A DNA stretch of 56,914 nt. Origin: DASQEH01 sp038239485. GTDB lineage: Bacteria > Actinomycetota > Actinomycetes > Propionibacteriales > Nocardioidaceae. The stretch lies in the NCBI GenBank assembly GCA_038239485.1, contig JBBSET010000016.1:1-56914 (forward strand). The letters are read 5' to 3'. A program made the position numbers and the translations under genes. The notes under the pieces were generated by a model. The model did no database searches. It worked only from the letters and a program-made list of their open reading frames with translations, and was not told where the DNA came from. The first letter of the stretch is position 1, and every line of letters starts with the position of its first letter. Of this stretch, positions 48,972-56,914 are shown piece by piece.

Positions 48972-50078
48972 GTGCCGATCGGCCAGGCAGCGAACCTGAC
49001 GAGACCCGCCAAACGCGTCGCGCTTCTCGGCGTCGTCCTCCTCGTCGGCGCGTTGGGGCTCTCAGCCTCACCGGGCGTCGCCGGGCCCGGCGCTGTCGCC
49101 GCCCGTCCCGATAGGCCCACGATCGCCCAGGTCAAGGCGACGATCGCCAGTCTCGACCGGCAGGCCGAGATCGTGTCGGAGAGCCTCAACACGGTCCGGG
49201 TGCAGATGGCGGACGCCCAGCGGCACCTGGCTGCCCTGCAGCTGGACGTCAACCGTCAGCGCGCATCCGTGGCCACGCTGCGCTCGCAGGTCATCGGCAC
49301 CACCCTCGCCGACTATCAGAGCTCCTCCGGTCTGTCGACCGCCGCCTCGTTCCTCGTCGCGAAGAGCCCGTCTGTGTTCATGCGTAGGTTGGCTGATGAC
49401 GCAGTAGCCCAGCAGCAGCAGGCTGACGTCCTGACGCGGCTGACCCAGCAGCAGTCCCAGCTGTCGGTCCAGGAGAAGCAGGCGCAGGTCGAGCTGGACG
49501 CGGTGCGGGCCGACCGGGCGAAGATCGCCGACCACAAGAGCCAGCTGGCGACCAAGACCAGCCAGGCCCAGGCGCAGCTCGACAGTCTCAGGGCCGCTCA
49601 GCGAGCGCGCCTGCTCGCCCAGCAGCGCAGGCAGCAGCGCCAGGCGCTGCAACAGCCCATGAACGCGCCGACCTCGACTGACGCTTCGCGCGGATCCACC
49701 CGTCCGCCGGCTGGCAACGTCCCGACCTCGGCACGAGCCCAGATCGCGGTCGACACCGCGCTGGCACAGATCGGCAAGCCGTACGTCTACGGCGCCGCCG
49801 GGCCGGACGCGTTCGACTGCTCCGGCCTGACCATGTATGCCTGGGCCGCTGCCGGCGTGTCCATCCCGCACTCCGCCGCACTCCAGGCGAGCTCGGGCAC
49901 CCCCGTGTCCATCTCCGACCTGCGCCCGGGTGACCTCGTCTTCTACTACTCGCCCATCTCCCACGTCGCCATGTACATCGGCCATGGGCAGGTGGTCCAC
50001 GCACCCCATACCGGCTCGTACGTCCAGATCGTGCCGCTGGAGTCGATGCCGATCGCCATGGCAGTCCGGATCGGCTGA
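48972..50078 (+). CDS. Secreted NlpC/P60 peptidoglycan endopeptidase
   Basis: Cleaves peptide stems of peptidoglycan outside the cell (RipA-like). The roughly 368-residue protein has a signal sequence (VALLGVVLLVGALGLSASPG), a long coiled-coil region (about 45-210, Q/A-rich), a Pro/Ser linker and an NlpC/P60 domain with catalytic C283 (FDCSGL), H331 (SHVAMYIG) and a final His (VVHAPHTG). GTG 48972 is chosen with AGGAG 11 bases upstream; ATG 48951 would add seven residues. No ydaO motif is present upstream here, unlike many homologues. The next gene begins 23 bases later. Confidence 0.93.
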   Translation: MPIGQAANLTRPAKRVALLGVVLLVGALGLSASPGVAGPGAVAARPDRPTIAQVKATIASLDRQAEIVSESLNTVRVQMADAQRHLAALQLDVNRQRASVATLRSQVIGTTLADYQSSSGLSTAASFLVAKSPSVFMRRLADDAVAQQQQADVLTRLTQQQSQLSVQEKQAQVELDAVRADRAKIADHKSQLATKTSQAQAQLDSLRAAQRARLLAQQRRQQRQALQQPMNAPTSTDASRGSTRPPAGNVPTSARAQIAVDTALAQIGKPYVYGAAGPDAFDCSGLTMYAWAAAGVSIPHSAALQASSGTPVSISDLRPGDLVFYYSPISHVAMYIGHGQVVHAPHTGSYVQIVPLESMPIAMAVRIG

Positions 50079-50101
50079 CCCCGACGGACGCCCGCGCAGC
50101 T

Positions 50102-51364
50102 GTGACCCGGCTGACGGGGATCGTCGGCGCGGTTGTCGTGACGGTGTCGCTGCTGCCCGGCTGCGACAGCTCGCCGTCAGCCAGCCCACCGTCTGCCGCG
50201 TCGCCTGCGACCACCGCAGGGTCCAGGATCGACCCTGCGCACCTGACGGCTCAGTCCGTCGCGGCCCTGCGGGTGCAGACCAGCGCACTCGACCATCACC
50301 GGTCCAGCCGGTACGACGGCACCTGGGCGGCGACCGTGCGGGCGCGTGCGCAGAGCCGCACGATCGCCACCAACGTGCGCCGGCTCCGGGTGGTCGATAT
50401 GCACACCCTGGCGGTCTCGGGGAGCCTGGAGGACCCCGCCACGCCGATCCCTGGGAGCGGTGGTCGCTGGACTCTCGACGTCGACCTGTCCTGGCGGTTC
50501 GCGCGCAGCGACACCGGACTCGCCCGCAGCCGCCTCACCTACACCTTCACGGCGCAGGAAGGCCGGGTCGTCGTCGCCGCTATCACAGCGACGCCGGGCG
50601 CGGACGCCCCTCTTTGGCTTCTCGGCGGTCTCCAAACAGCCCGAAGCCATCTCGACACGGCCGCTGCAGGCAACGCCCGCGATGCGGCGGGCCTGCTCGC
50701 GCGGCTCGACACGGCCCGCGGCGACATCAGGCGGTTCCTGCCTGATTGGCGCGGGAGCCTGACCGCGGTCCTGCCGCCGAGTCGAGCCGACTTCGAGGCG
50801 CTGCTGGCCGCGAGCTCGAGGCGCGTCGGCACCGCCGCCGCGGTCACCACCACCGTGGACGGATCCGACGACCCGCGTGCGCCGGTCGAGATCGTTGTCG
50901 ACCCTCGAGAGTGGCGCCGGCTGAGCACCGTCGGTGCCCATGTCGTCATCACACACGAGGCGACGCACGCCGCCACCGGCGCCGCGACCAGCACGGCCCC
51001 GCTCTGGCTGACCGAAGGCTTCGCCGACTACGTCGCCATCCGATCGGCCCACGTCCCGCGCAGGGTCGCCGCCGGCGGCGCGATCGCGGATGTGAAGGTT
51101 GAAGGACCACCGACGACCCTGCCCACCGACCACGACTTCGCGATCTCGAACCCTCTCGTCGAGCGTGCCTACGAGCTGTCCCGGCTGGCCGTGCAGACGA
51201 TCGCGCGACGCGTCGGCGTCCAGCGACTGGTGGCGTTCTACTCGGCCGTCGTCGCCCACCCGCCCGCCGCGAAGGCGAGCTGGCAGCGGTACCTGCACAT
51301 GTCTCCCGCGACCCTGACGCGGCTGTGGCGGCGGCTGCTCGTAAAGTTGGCCGGTGCGCAGTAG
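50102..51364 (+). CDS. Lipoprotein with gluzincin-type metallopeptidase motif
   Basis: A 420-residue protein with a lipoprotein signal (VTVSLLPGC, lipid anchor on the Cys at about residue 21), an NTF2-like middle region (SLEDPATPIPG to FTAQEGRVVVAA), and a C-terminal zinc peptidase motif H285-EATH-289 followed by E305 (LWLTEGFADYVA), the HExxH-E arrangement of gluzincins (peptidase MA-like). It is probably exported and membrane-anchored. The GTG start has no strong ribosome site. It overlaps the M48 protease gene by 11 bases. Confidence 0.78.
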   Translation: MTRLTGIVGAVVVTVSLLPGCDSSPSASPPSAASPATTAGSRIDPAHLTAQSVAALRVQTSALDHHRSSRYDGTWAATVRARAQSRTIATNVRRLRVVDMHTLAVSGSLEDPATPIPGSGGRWTLDVDLSWRFARSDTGLARSRLTYTFTAQEGRVVVAAITATPGADAPLWLLGGLQTARSHLDTAAAGNARDAAGLLARLDTARGDIRRFLPDWRGSLTAVLPPSRADFEALLAASSRRVGTAAAVTTTVDGSDDPRAPVEIVVDPREWRRLSTVGAHVVITHEATHAATGAATSTAPLWLTEGFADYVAIRSAHVPRRVAAGGAIADVKVEGPPTTLPTDHDFAISNPLVERAYELSRLAVQTIARRVGVQRLVAFYSAVVAHPPAAKASWQRYLHMSPATLTRLWRRLLVKLAGAQ

Positions 51365-52640
51365 GTCCCGGGGACTCGCCGTCGCCTGGGCCGGGCTGCT
51401 GGCCACCGGGCTCACCTTCGTCATCTTGGTCGCCGTGATGACACCCTGGCATCCGCTGCCAGGCGCGCACCTCGAGGCGGCTGCGATCGCGGACTACTTC
51501 ACCCCAGCCGAGATCGCCCGCTCCACCGCCTTCTTCGACGCCGCGCGGTGGCCGTCGTACCTCGGCCTGGTGCTGAGTCTCGCGACCGCACTCGTCCTGG
51601 CGTTCACGTCGGTCGGCCGGGCGCTGGTGAGCCTGGTACGTCGCCGGGTCCGCAGATGGTGGCTCCAGGTGGTCGCACTGGTCGCCCTCGCCGCTCTTGC
51701 CGGATGGCTGGTCACCCTGCCGTTGAGTGTCTGGGGCGAGTACCTCTCGCTGGACTACAGGCTGTCCACCGAGAGCTGGCCGGCCTGGGTTCTCGACGGC
51801 CTCAAGTCGCTGGCCGTCAGTGTCGTCGTCACGTCGATCGTCGTGCTGGCGTTGGTGGGCTTGGCGCGGCGTTTCAGCAGGACCTGGTTCCTGCCGGCGG
51901 CGATCCTGGCCGCCGCTCTGGTCCTCGCAGGCTCGTTCGCCTACCCGGTGGTGATCGAGCCATTGTTCGGCAACTTCACGCCACTCCCCGCCGGCGCGCT
52001 GCGAACCGAGCTGCTGGGCCTCGCCCACAAGGACGGGGTCCACGTATCCGACATCCTGGTGACTGACGCGTCCACCCGGACGACCGAGCTCAACGCGTAC
52101 GTCTCGGGCTTCGGGTCGACGAAGCGGATCGTCCTCTACGACACGCTGCTGCACTCCACCCCCCGCAAGCAGATCGAGCTCATCGTCGCCCATGAGCTCG
52201 GCCACGCCACGAAGGACGACGTGCTCGTCGGGACCATCGAGGGCGCTGTGGCTGCCGCGACGGCGGTCTTCGCGCTGTTCATCGTGCTGCGTCCCGTGCG
52301 GCTGCGGCGGCGGATCGGGGCGGGGTCGATGGGGGACCCCGCGATCGTTCCCGTGGTCCTCGCGCTGGTCTCGGTGACGATGTTCTTCGCGGCGCCCATC
52401 CAGGACAGCATCAGCCGTCAGATCGAGGCGCGGGCCGACGCGCACTCCCTCAACCTGACGCATGATCCGGTCGACTTCATCAAGATGCAGCGTCGGCTCG
52501 CGGTCACGGACCTGACGCACCTGACGCCGAACCCGATCCTGAGCTTCTGGTTCAACAACCATCCACCACCACTGGACCGGATCGGGATGGCACTCGCGTG
52601 GGAGCGGCTGCACGGCTCGACCGCGGGGCCCCGTCGTTGA
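51354..52640 (+). CDS. M48 family (Ste24/CAAX-like) membrane metalloprotease
   Basis: A 428-residue polytopic protease. It has several membrane helices (about 8-28, 65-85, 102-125, 155-175, 185-205), TTELNAYVSGFGSTKRIVLYD, zinc motif H280-ELGH-284 and third ligand segment IEARADAHSLNLT. The architecture is that of Ste24-type proteases, which in bacteria act in membrane protein quality control. Start is GTG inside the preceding gene. It is the second M48 protease of the window; the HtpX-type one is at 27083. Confidence 0.92.
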   Translation: MRSRSRGLAVAWAGLLATGLTFVILVAVMTPWHPLPGAHLEAAAIADYFTPAEIARSTAFFDAARWPSYLGLVLSLATALVLAFTSVGRALVSLVRRRVRRWWLQVVALVALAALAGWLVTLPLSVWGEYLSLDYRLSTESWPAWVLDGLKSLAVSVVVTSIVVLALVGLARRFSRTWFLPAAILAAALVLAGSFAYPVVIEPLFGNFTPLPAGALRTELLGLAHKDGVHVSDILVTDASTRTTELNAYVSGFGSTKRIVLYDTLLHSTPRKQIELIVAHELGHATKDDVLVGTIEGAVAAATAVFALFIVLRPVRLRRRIGAGSMGDPAIVPVVLALVSVTMFFAAPIQDSISRQIEARADAHSLNLTHDPVDFIKMQRRLAVTDLTHLTPNPILSFWFNNHPPPLDRIGMALAWERLHGSTAGPRR

Positions 52641-53764
52641 CTGGTCGGACGCTCGTCGTCACGAACGACTTCCCGCCCCGCCGAGGCGGTATCGAGTCCT
52701 TCGTCTTCTCCCTGTGTGAGCAGCTCGCCGTCGAGGGCGTCGTCGTCTATACCGCCAGGATGGCCGGCTCCGGCGAGGTCGACGGCGCCCTGGCGTACCC
52801 GGTCATCCGGGGCCGGAGCCGCCTCCTGCTCCCGACTGTCGGCGTCGCTCGCGACGTGCGCAGGGTCGCCCGCGAGCACGGGTGTGACTGCGTGGTCTTC
52901 GGTGCGGCAGCCCCCCTGGGCCTTCTCGCCGGCGGGCTCCGACGAGCCGGTGTGCATCGGCTGGTCGCTCTGAGCCACGGGCACGAGGTCTGGTGGGCGA
53001 AGACGCCCGGAGCCGGTCGGCTGCTGCGGCGGATCGGCGACCAGGTCGACGTGGTGACGTACGTCAGCGAGTTCTGCCACCGAGAGATCGGTGCCGGGCT
53101 GTCGGCCGAGGCGCGGGCGCGGATGGTCCGGCTGTCACCCGACGTCGACCTGGCCCGCTTCAGCGCGGGCCTCGACGGTTCGCCGTGGCGGGCTCGGTGG
53201 GCCGTCGGTGATCGACCGGTCGTCCTCGCCGCATCGCGTCTGGTGGCACGCAAGGGGCACGACGTCCTGGTCCGGGCATGGCCGCGGGTACTGCGCAGCT
53301 GCCCAGATGCCGTCCTCGTCATCGTCGGCGACGGACCGTGCCGGCGACGGCTCGAACGGGCCGTGAGGAGGCGTTCGTTGGGGGCGTCGGTGCGCATGGA
53401 GCCAGGGGTGCCGTGGCAGCAGATGCCGGGTGTGTATGCCGCCGCGGACGTGTTCGCGCTGCCCTGTCGTACCCGACGGGGCGGGCTGGAGCCGGAGGCG
53501 CTCGGGATCGTCTGTCTGGAGGCAGCCGCCGCCGGCCTCCCCGTCGTGGTGGGGGCATCCGGCGGGGCTCCCGAAACCGTCGCCGACGGTGTCACCGGAT
53601 ACGTCGTCGACCCACGCGACGTCGAGGCGCTGGCCCGCACACTCGCGACGCTGCTCACCTCGCCCGGCGAGGCCAGGGCGATGGGGCTCCGGGGCCGGCA
53701 ATGGGTGGCCGAGCACTTCGGGGGAGCCGGCGGCGACACCTTGCGTGCCCTCGTGCACGCCTGA
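52637..53764 (+). CDS. GT4 glycosyltransferase, PimB-like
   Basis: A 375-residue GT-B transferase resembling PimB', the GDP-mannose-dependent mannosyltransferase of phosphatidylinositol mannoside synthesis. Seen: LVVTNDFPPRRGGIESFV at the start, LSHGHEVWWAK, ASRLVARKGHDVLVRAWPRV and the donor-site E-x7-E, EPEALGIVCLEAAAAG. A TTG start overlapping the protease stop (TTGA) fits the family N-terminus; no ATG/GTG is available near it. The product probably modifies envelope lipids; acceptor and donor are inferred. Confidence 0.9.
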   Translation: MTGRTLVVTNDFPPRRGGIESFVFSLCEQLAVEGVVVYTARMAGSGEVDGALAYPVIRGRSRLLLPTVGVARDVRRVAREHGCDCVVFGAAAPLGLLAGGLRRAGVHRLVALSHGHEVWWAKTPGAGRLLRRIGDQVDVVTYVSEFCHREIGAGLSAEARARMVRLSPDVDLARFSAGLDGSPWRARWAVGDRPVVLAASRLVARKGHDVLVRAWPRVLRSCPDAVLVIVGDGPCRRRLERAVRRRSLGASVRMEPGVPWQQMPGVYAAADVFALPCRTRRGGLEPEALGIVCLEAAAAGLPVVVGASGGAPETVADGVTGYVVDPRDVEALARTLATLLTSPGEARAMGLRGRQWVAEHFGGAGGDTLRALVHA

Positions 53765-53879
53765 CGGCGGTGAGTGCGGGGACTGACTGCCGTCCACCCG
53801 AACGAGTAATGTTCGGGCCGAGACCGAGCCATGCGACAGAGGCCGGCCTCGACGCAGCGCCGACGAAGGGGACGCGAGC

Positions 53880-54320
53880 ATGGCAGACCGGACCACGGCG
53901 AGCATTCTCATCGAAGCTGGCCCGGCAGACGTGATGGCGGTCATCGAGGACTTCGCCAGCTATCCCGAGTGGGCGCGCGGGGTGAAGTCGGCGACCGTGA
54001 TCTCCGACGGTGACGACGGCCGGGCGGGTGAGGTGGCGTTCGTCCTCGACGCAGCGCCGATCCGCGACGAGTACGTCTTGTCCTACACCTGGGACGGCGA
54101 CGAGCAGGTGACGTGGACACTGGTCCAGGCCAAGATGCTCAAGGCCATGGAGGGCGCCTACTTGCTGCAGACGCAGGGGGACGCGACCGAGGTGACGTAC
54201 GAGCTCACCGTGGACCTCTCCATCCCGATGATCGGGATGCTGAAGCGCAAGGGCGAGCGTGTGATCATCGATACAGCGCTGAAGGGCCTCAAGCTGAGAG
54301 TCGAGTCCCAGTCGGCATGA
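53880..54320 (+). CDS. SRPBCC (polyketide cyclase/START-like) protein
   Basis: A 146-residue single-domain protein with the helix-grip pattern: IEAGPADVMAVIEDFASYPEWARGV at the start (given as IEAGPADVMAVI and EDFASYPEWARGV), YTWDGDEQVTWTLV and a C-terminal helix. Such proteins bind hydrophobic ligands. Ligand unknown. ATG 53880 follows AAGGGG at some distance. It lies in the same direction as the glycosyltransferase and the ROK kinase genes. Confidence 0.85.
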   Translation: MADRTTASILIEAGPADVMAVIEDFASYPEWARGVKSATVISDGDDGRAGEVAFVLDAAPIRDEYVLSYTWDGDEQVTWTLVQAKMLKAMEGAYLLQTQGDATEVTYELTVDLSIPMIGMLKRKGERVIIDTALKGLKLRVESQSA

Positions 54321-54401
54321 GGCGTCCGGCACCAGAGGTTGCAGGCGTCGACGCAGGCCCGAGCAGCAAGAGGACACCGAGCAGACAGAGGACGGAGCCA
54401 G

Positions 54402-55337
54402 ATGTCACTGACCATCGGCATCGACGTGGGCGGGACGAAGATCGCTGCGGGGGTGGTGGACGACGAGGGGAAGATCCTCGACGAGCTGCGCGTCGAGACG
54501 CCGGCGCGCGACACCGATGCGACTCAGTCGGCGATCGTCCGGCTCGTGACCCAGCTGGCCGAGCGGCACGACGTGAATGCCGTCGGCATCGGTGCGGCCG
54601 GTTTCGTCAGCTCCGACCGCGCGACGGTGCTCTTCGCCGCGAACCTGGCCTGGCGCAACGAGCCGCTGGGCCCGGCCGTCCAGACCCAGGTCAAGATGCC
54701 GGTCGTCGTGGAGAACGACGTCAACGCGGCGGCCTGGGGGGAGTTCAGGTTCGGCGCGGGCGCTGACGTCGACGACCTGCTGATGGTCGCCGTCGGCACC
54801 GGAGTCGGCGGCGGCGTGGTCATCGACGGCCAGCTGCTCCGTGGCTCCTTCGGCGTCGCCGCCGAGATCGGCCACATGCGCGTCGTCCCGCAGGGGCTGC
54901 TGTGTGGATGTGGGCGGCACGGCTGCTGGGAGCAGTACGCGAGCGGGCGAGCCCTGGTGCGCGAAGCCAGGAGCCGGGTCTTCGATGGCGACTCGCTGCT
55001 CGACGTGGCAGGTGGCGATCTCGCCCAGATCGACGGCCAGATGATCACCAAGCAGGCGCAGGCCGGCGATGCGCTGTGCGTCGCGCTGCTGAGCGATCTC
55101 GGCACCTGGCTCGGTGAGGGGATCGCCACCCTCGCCGCGCTGCTGGACCCGGGGGTCGTCGTCCTCGGTGGCGGCGTGGCTGAGGCCGGCGACCTGCTCA
55201 TGCGCCCCACCCAGAAGGCGTTCGACGACAGCCTCACCGCACCGGACAACCGGCCCCACCCGCAGCTCAGGCTCGCCACACTCGGCAACGAAGCCGGCCT
55301 GATCGGCGCGGCCGACCTCGCCAAAGGCTGGCAGTGA
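54402..55337 (+). CDS. ROK family glucokinase
   Basis: A 311-residue sugar kinase that probably phosphorylates glucose with ATP. It has IGIDVGGTKIAAGVV (phosphate loop), GIGAAGFVSSDR, ENDVNAAAWGE (catalytic Asp), GTGVGGGVVIDG, EIGHMRV and the ROK zinc motif CGCGRHGCWEQ. GGAG lies 9 bases before ATG 54402. A closely similar paralogue follows at once, overlapping by one or four bases. Confidence 0.93.
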   Translation: MSLTIGIDVGGTKIAAGVVDDEGKILDELRVETPARDTDATQSAIVRLVTQLAERHDVNAVGIGAAGFVSSDRATVLFAANLAWRNEPLGPAVQTQVKMPVVVENDVNAAAWGEFRFGAGADVDDLLMVAVGTGVGGGVVIDGQLLRGSFGVAAEIGHMRVVPQGLLCGCGRHGCWEQYASGRALVREARSRVFDGDSLLDVAGGDLAQIDGQMITKQAQAGDALCVALLSDLGTWLGEGIATLAALLDPGVVVLGGGVAEAGDLLMRPTQKAFDDSLTAPDNRPHPQLRLATLGNEAGLIGAADLAKGWQ

Positions 55338-56410
55338 TGCTGCAGAAGCTCGCCATCGGCATTGACATCGGGGGGACGAAGGTCAAGGCCGGCGTCGTCG
55401 ACGAGGACGGCATGGTCCTCGAGAGCATGGTCCGCGACACCCCGTCGACAAGTCCCACCCAGGTCGAGGACACCATCGCCGAGATCGTGTCGGTGCTGCG
55501 CGAGAGGTATTACGTCGTCGCTGTCGGGATCGGCGCCGCCGGATTCGTGGATACGACCAGGTCGACGGTCCTGTTCTCCCCCCACCTGGCCTGGCGCAAC
55601 GAGCCGCTCCGAGACGCCGTGCGCCGCCGGGTCGGGCTGTCCGCGCTGGTCGACAACGACGCGAACTGTGCCGCCTGGGCGGAGTGGCGCTTCGGCGCGG
55701 CGCAGAACGAGTCCGACCTGGTCTGCATCACTCTCGGGACGGGTATCGGTGGCGGACTGGTCATCGGCGGACAGCTGCACGGCGGGCGCAACGGGATCGC
55801 GGGGGAGTTCGGGCATATGCAGGTCGTCAAGGGCGGCCACCTCTGTGAGTGTGGGAACCGCGGCTGCTGGGAGCAGTACGCCAGCGCGAACGCCTTGGTG
55901 CGCGACGCCCGGGCGCTCGCGCAGAGCGGGCTGCCGCGGGTACGGCCCCTGCTCGACCGCGCCGCCGGCGACCTCGACGCGGTGACGGGCCTGATGATCA
56001 CCCAGGTGGCCCTCGAGGGCGACCCGCTGTGCGTGGAGCTGCTGTGCGAGGTGGGCGAGTGGCTGGGCACGGGTATCGCCAACCTGGCTGCAGCGCTCGA
56101 CCCCGGCACGTTCGTCATCGGCGGTGGGGTGTCCGATGCCGGCGACCTCTTGATCGGCCCGGCAACCGAGTGCTTTCGCCGCAGCCTGACCGGGCGCGGG
56201 TTCCGGCCCGAGCCGAGGATCGTCCGCGCGCACCTCGGCAACCAGGCGGGCATGATCGGGGCCGCCGACCTCGCGCGCACCGCTGCCCGGCGGGGCCGGC
56301 GCCGGTCGAAGGCGGGTCGGACGTCGACCACCTCGACCCTCGCGCGCGGTCTGGGCATCTCTCGGGCCGACCCTCGACCGGCACGGTTGGTCCCGAAGGG
56401 GCCCGTGTGA
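55337..56410 (+). CDS. Second ROK family glucokinase-like protein
   Basis: A 357-residue paralogue of the preceding kinase: IGIDIGGTKVKAGVV, GIGAAGFVDTTR, DNDANCAAWAE (catalytic Asp), GTGIGGGLVIGG, EFGHMQV and CECGNRGCWEQ. It carries a basic C-terminal extension of about 45 residues (TAARRGRRRSKAG...) not present in the first. ATG 55337 shares one base with the previous stop (TGATG); GTG 55334 is an alternative. Tandem duplication followed by divergence is likely, and the two may form a heterodimer or differ in substrate. Confidence 0.92.
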   Translation: MLQKLAIGIDIGGTKVKAGVVDEDGMVLESMVRDTPSTSPTQVEDTIAEIVSVLRERYYVVAVGIGAAGFVDTTRSTVLFSPHLAWRNEPLRDAVRRRVGLSALVDNDANCAAWAEWRFGAAQNESDLVCITLGTGIGGGLVIGGQLHGGRNGIAGEFGHMQVVKGGHLCECGNRGCWEQYASANALVRDARALAQSGLPRVRPLLDRAAGDLDAVTGLMITQVALEGDPLCVELLCEVGEWLGTGIANLAAALDPGTFVIGGGVSDAGDLLIGPATECFRRSLTGRGFRPEPRIVRAHLGNQAGMIGAADLARTAARRGRRRSKAGRTSTTSTLARGLGISRADPRPARLVPKGPV

Positions 56411-56481
56411 CGGTGACCGCGGCGCTGATCCCGTCGCGGTCGGCCGCCGCGGAGCTCTGCGTGGCGGTGTTGCAGAGATGA
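56407..56481 (+). CDS. Possible tiny ORF (24 aa) bridging kinase and iolB
   Basis: GTG 56407 overlaps the kinase stop by 4 bases and its TGA overlaps the iolB ATG by 4 bases. The peptide (MTVTAALIPSRSAAAELCVA...) has no recognisable feature. It would carry ribosomes from the kinase to iolB through two coupled junctions. It may equally be chance; no Shine-Dalgarno is evident. Confidence 0.25.
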   Translation: MTVTAALIPSRSAAAELCVAVLQR

Positions 56482-56914
56482 GCCGGCGGAGCTCGCACCA
56501 TGTCCGCGCCGGTGAGACCGCCGCGCCACCGTACGACCTGGTCCTCTCCCCCGAGGCTGCGGGCTGGACCTACTCGGGCCTGTCCGTGCTGCGGCTGGCC
56601 GCCGGCCGGACGGTCGAGGTTCAGACCGGTGACGCCGAAGCGCTGGTGCTGTCGCTGGCCGGGTCGTGCCGGGTCACGAGCGGCGCCGACACGCACACGG
56701 TCGCAGGGCGCACGGACGTCTTCGCCGGCCCCACCGACTTCGTCTACGTCCCCCGCGGATCGCGCGTCGCCGTCTCGAGCCAGCGGGGCGGCCGGTTGGC
56801 CCTCCCCTCCCCGGGCGGTGAGGCGCCGCAGCCCGTCCGGTTTTCGCCCGCCGCCGCGGTGCCGGTCGTGCTCCCCCGTGCCCGCGCTGCCAGCCCCCCG
56901 AACAACAACAACAG
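56478..56914 (+). CDS. iolB: 5-deoxy-glucuronate isomerase, N-terminal part (truncated by window end)
   Basis: Cupin enzyme of myo-inositol breakdown converting 5-deoxyglucuronate to 2-deoxy-5-keto-gluconate. The visible 145 residues match the N-terminal half: LVLSPEAAGWTYSGLSVLRL, ALVLSLAGSCRV, GPTDFVYVPRGSRVAV and GGRLALPSPGG. The gene runs off the right end. No other iol genes are visible, but they may follow. Confidence 0.88.
   Translation, partial: MSRRSSHHVRAGETAAPPYDLVLSPEAAGWTYSGLSVLRLAAGRTVEVQTGDAEALVLSLAGSCRVTSGADTHTVAGRTDVFAGPTDFVYVPRGSRVAVSSQRGGRLALPSPGGEAPQPVRFSPAAAVPVVLPRARAASPPNNNN

Noticed and set aside
1..56914. tRNA, rRNA, CRISPR arrays and insertion sequences
   Set aside because: No cloverleaf-like T-loop/anticodon pattern, repeat-spacer array or transposase motif was noticed; a covariance search would be needed to exclude short RNAs.

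Overview
The window is chromosomal DNA of a high-GC actinobacterium. Evidence: strong G/C bias at third codon positions, many GTG and TTG starts, chains of genes coupled by 4-base ATGA/GTGA overlaps, the actinobacterial QcrCAB-CtaCDEF respiratory chain (di-haem QcrC, three-helix Rieske protein, small CtaF), a tandem GlnR box upstream of glnA, and actinobacterial families such as DUF4191, DUF3043 and PspAA/PspAB. Gene order is reminiscent of Propionibacteriales (Nocardioidaceae-like), but that placement is an inference.
Region 1 (1-6782) is mobile. It holds a MobF/TrwC-type relaxase-helicase, an excisionase-like HTH protein, a tyrosine integrase and an MntA-HepT toxin-antitoxin pair whose 3' end overlaps the integrase. 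It looks like one end of an integrative and conjugative or mobilizable element inserted downstream of glnA. The other end and the attachment sites are not resolved.
Region 2 (6783-25709) is core metabolism. glnA sits behind a double GlnR operator. One long leftward run (15424 to 8862) encodes a cyclopropane-synthase-like methyltransferase, LipB, LipA, DUF4191, an FAD amine-oxidase-like protein, DUF1365 and an SDR: lipoate synthesis interleaved with a probable membrane fatty-acid modification set. Next come a TIGR01777 epimerase, a NUDIX hydrolase, an ECF sigma factor with a SnoaL-like tail, the two-lipoyl-domain E2 (sucB), leucyl aminopeptidase, gcvT, an aldo-keto reductase and DUF3043.
Region 3 (25885-42543) is envelope stress and respiration: a complete pspA-pspAA-htpX-pspAB set, a glycerate kinase, an ErpA-like Fe-S carrier, a PfkB kinase, ctaC-ctaD-ctaF, an L,D-transpeptidase lipoprotein, a c-di-AMP (ydaO-type) riboswitch in front of a secreted GH26-like protein, then on the other strand ctaE-qcrC-qcrA-qcrB and a divergent degenerate receiver-like protein.
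Region 4 (42613-56914) holds trpD, a lone AsnC/Lrp ligand domain, a DEDD exonuclease/GIY-YIG fusion, a coupled zinc-ribbon/NYN/MOSC trio, a Cys-rich protein with a 15-bp tandem repeat, then an envelope run: NlpC/P60 hydrolase, metallopeptidase-like lipoprotein, M48 membrane protease, PimB-like glycosyltransferase, SRPBCC protein and two tandem ROK kinases, ending in a truncated iolB. No rRNA, tRNA, CRISPR array or insertion sequence was recognised.
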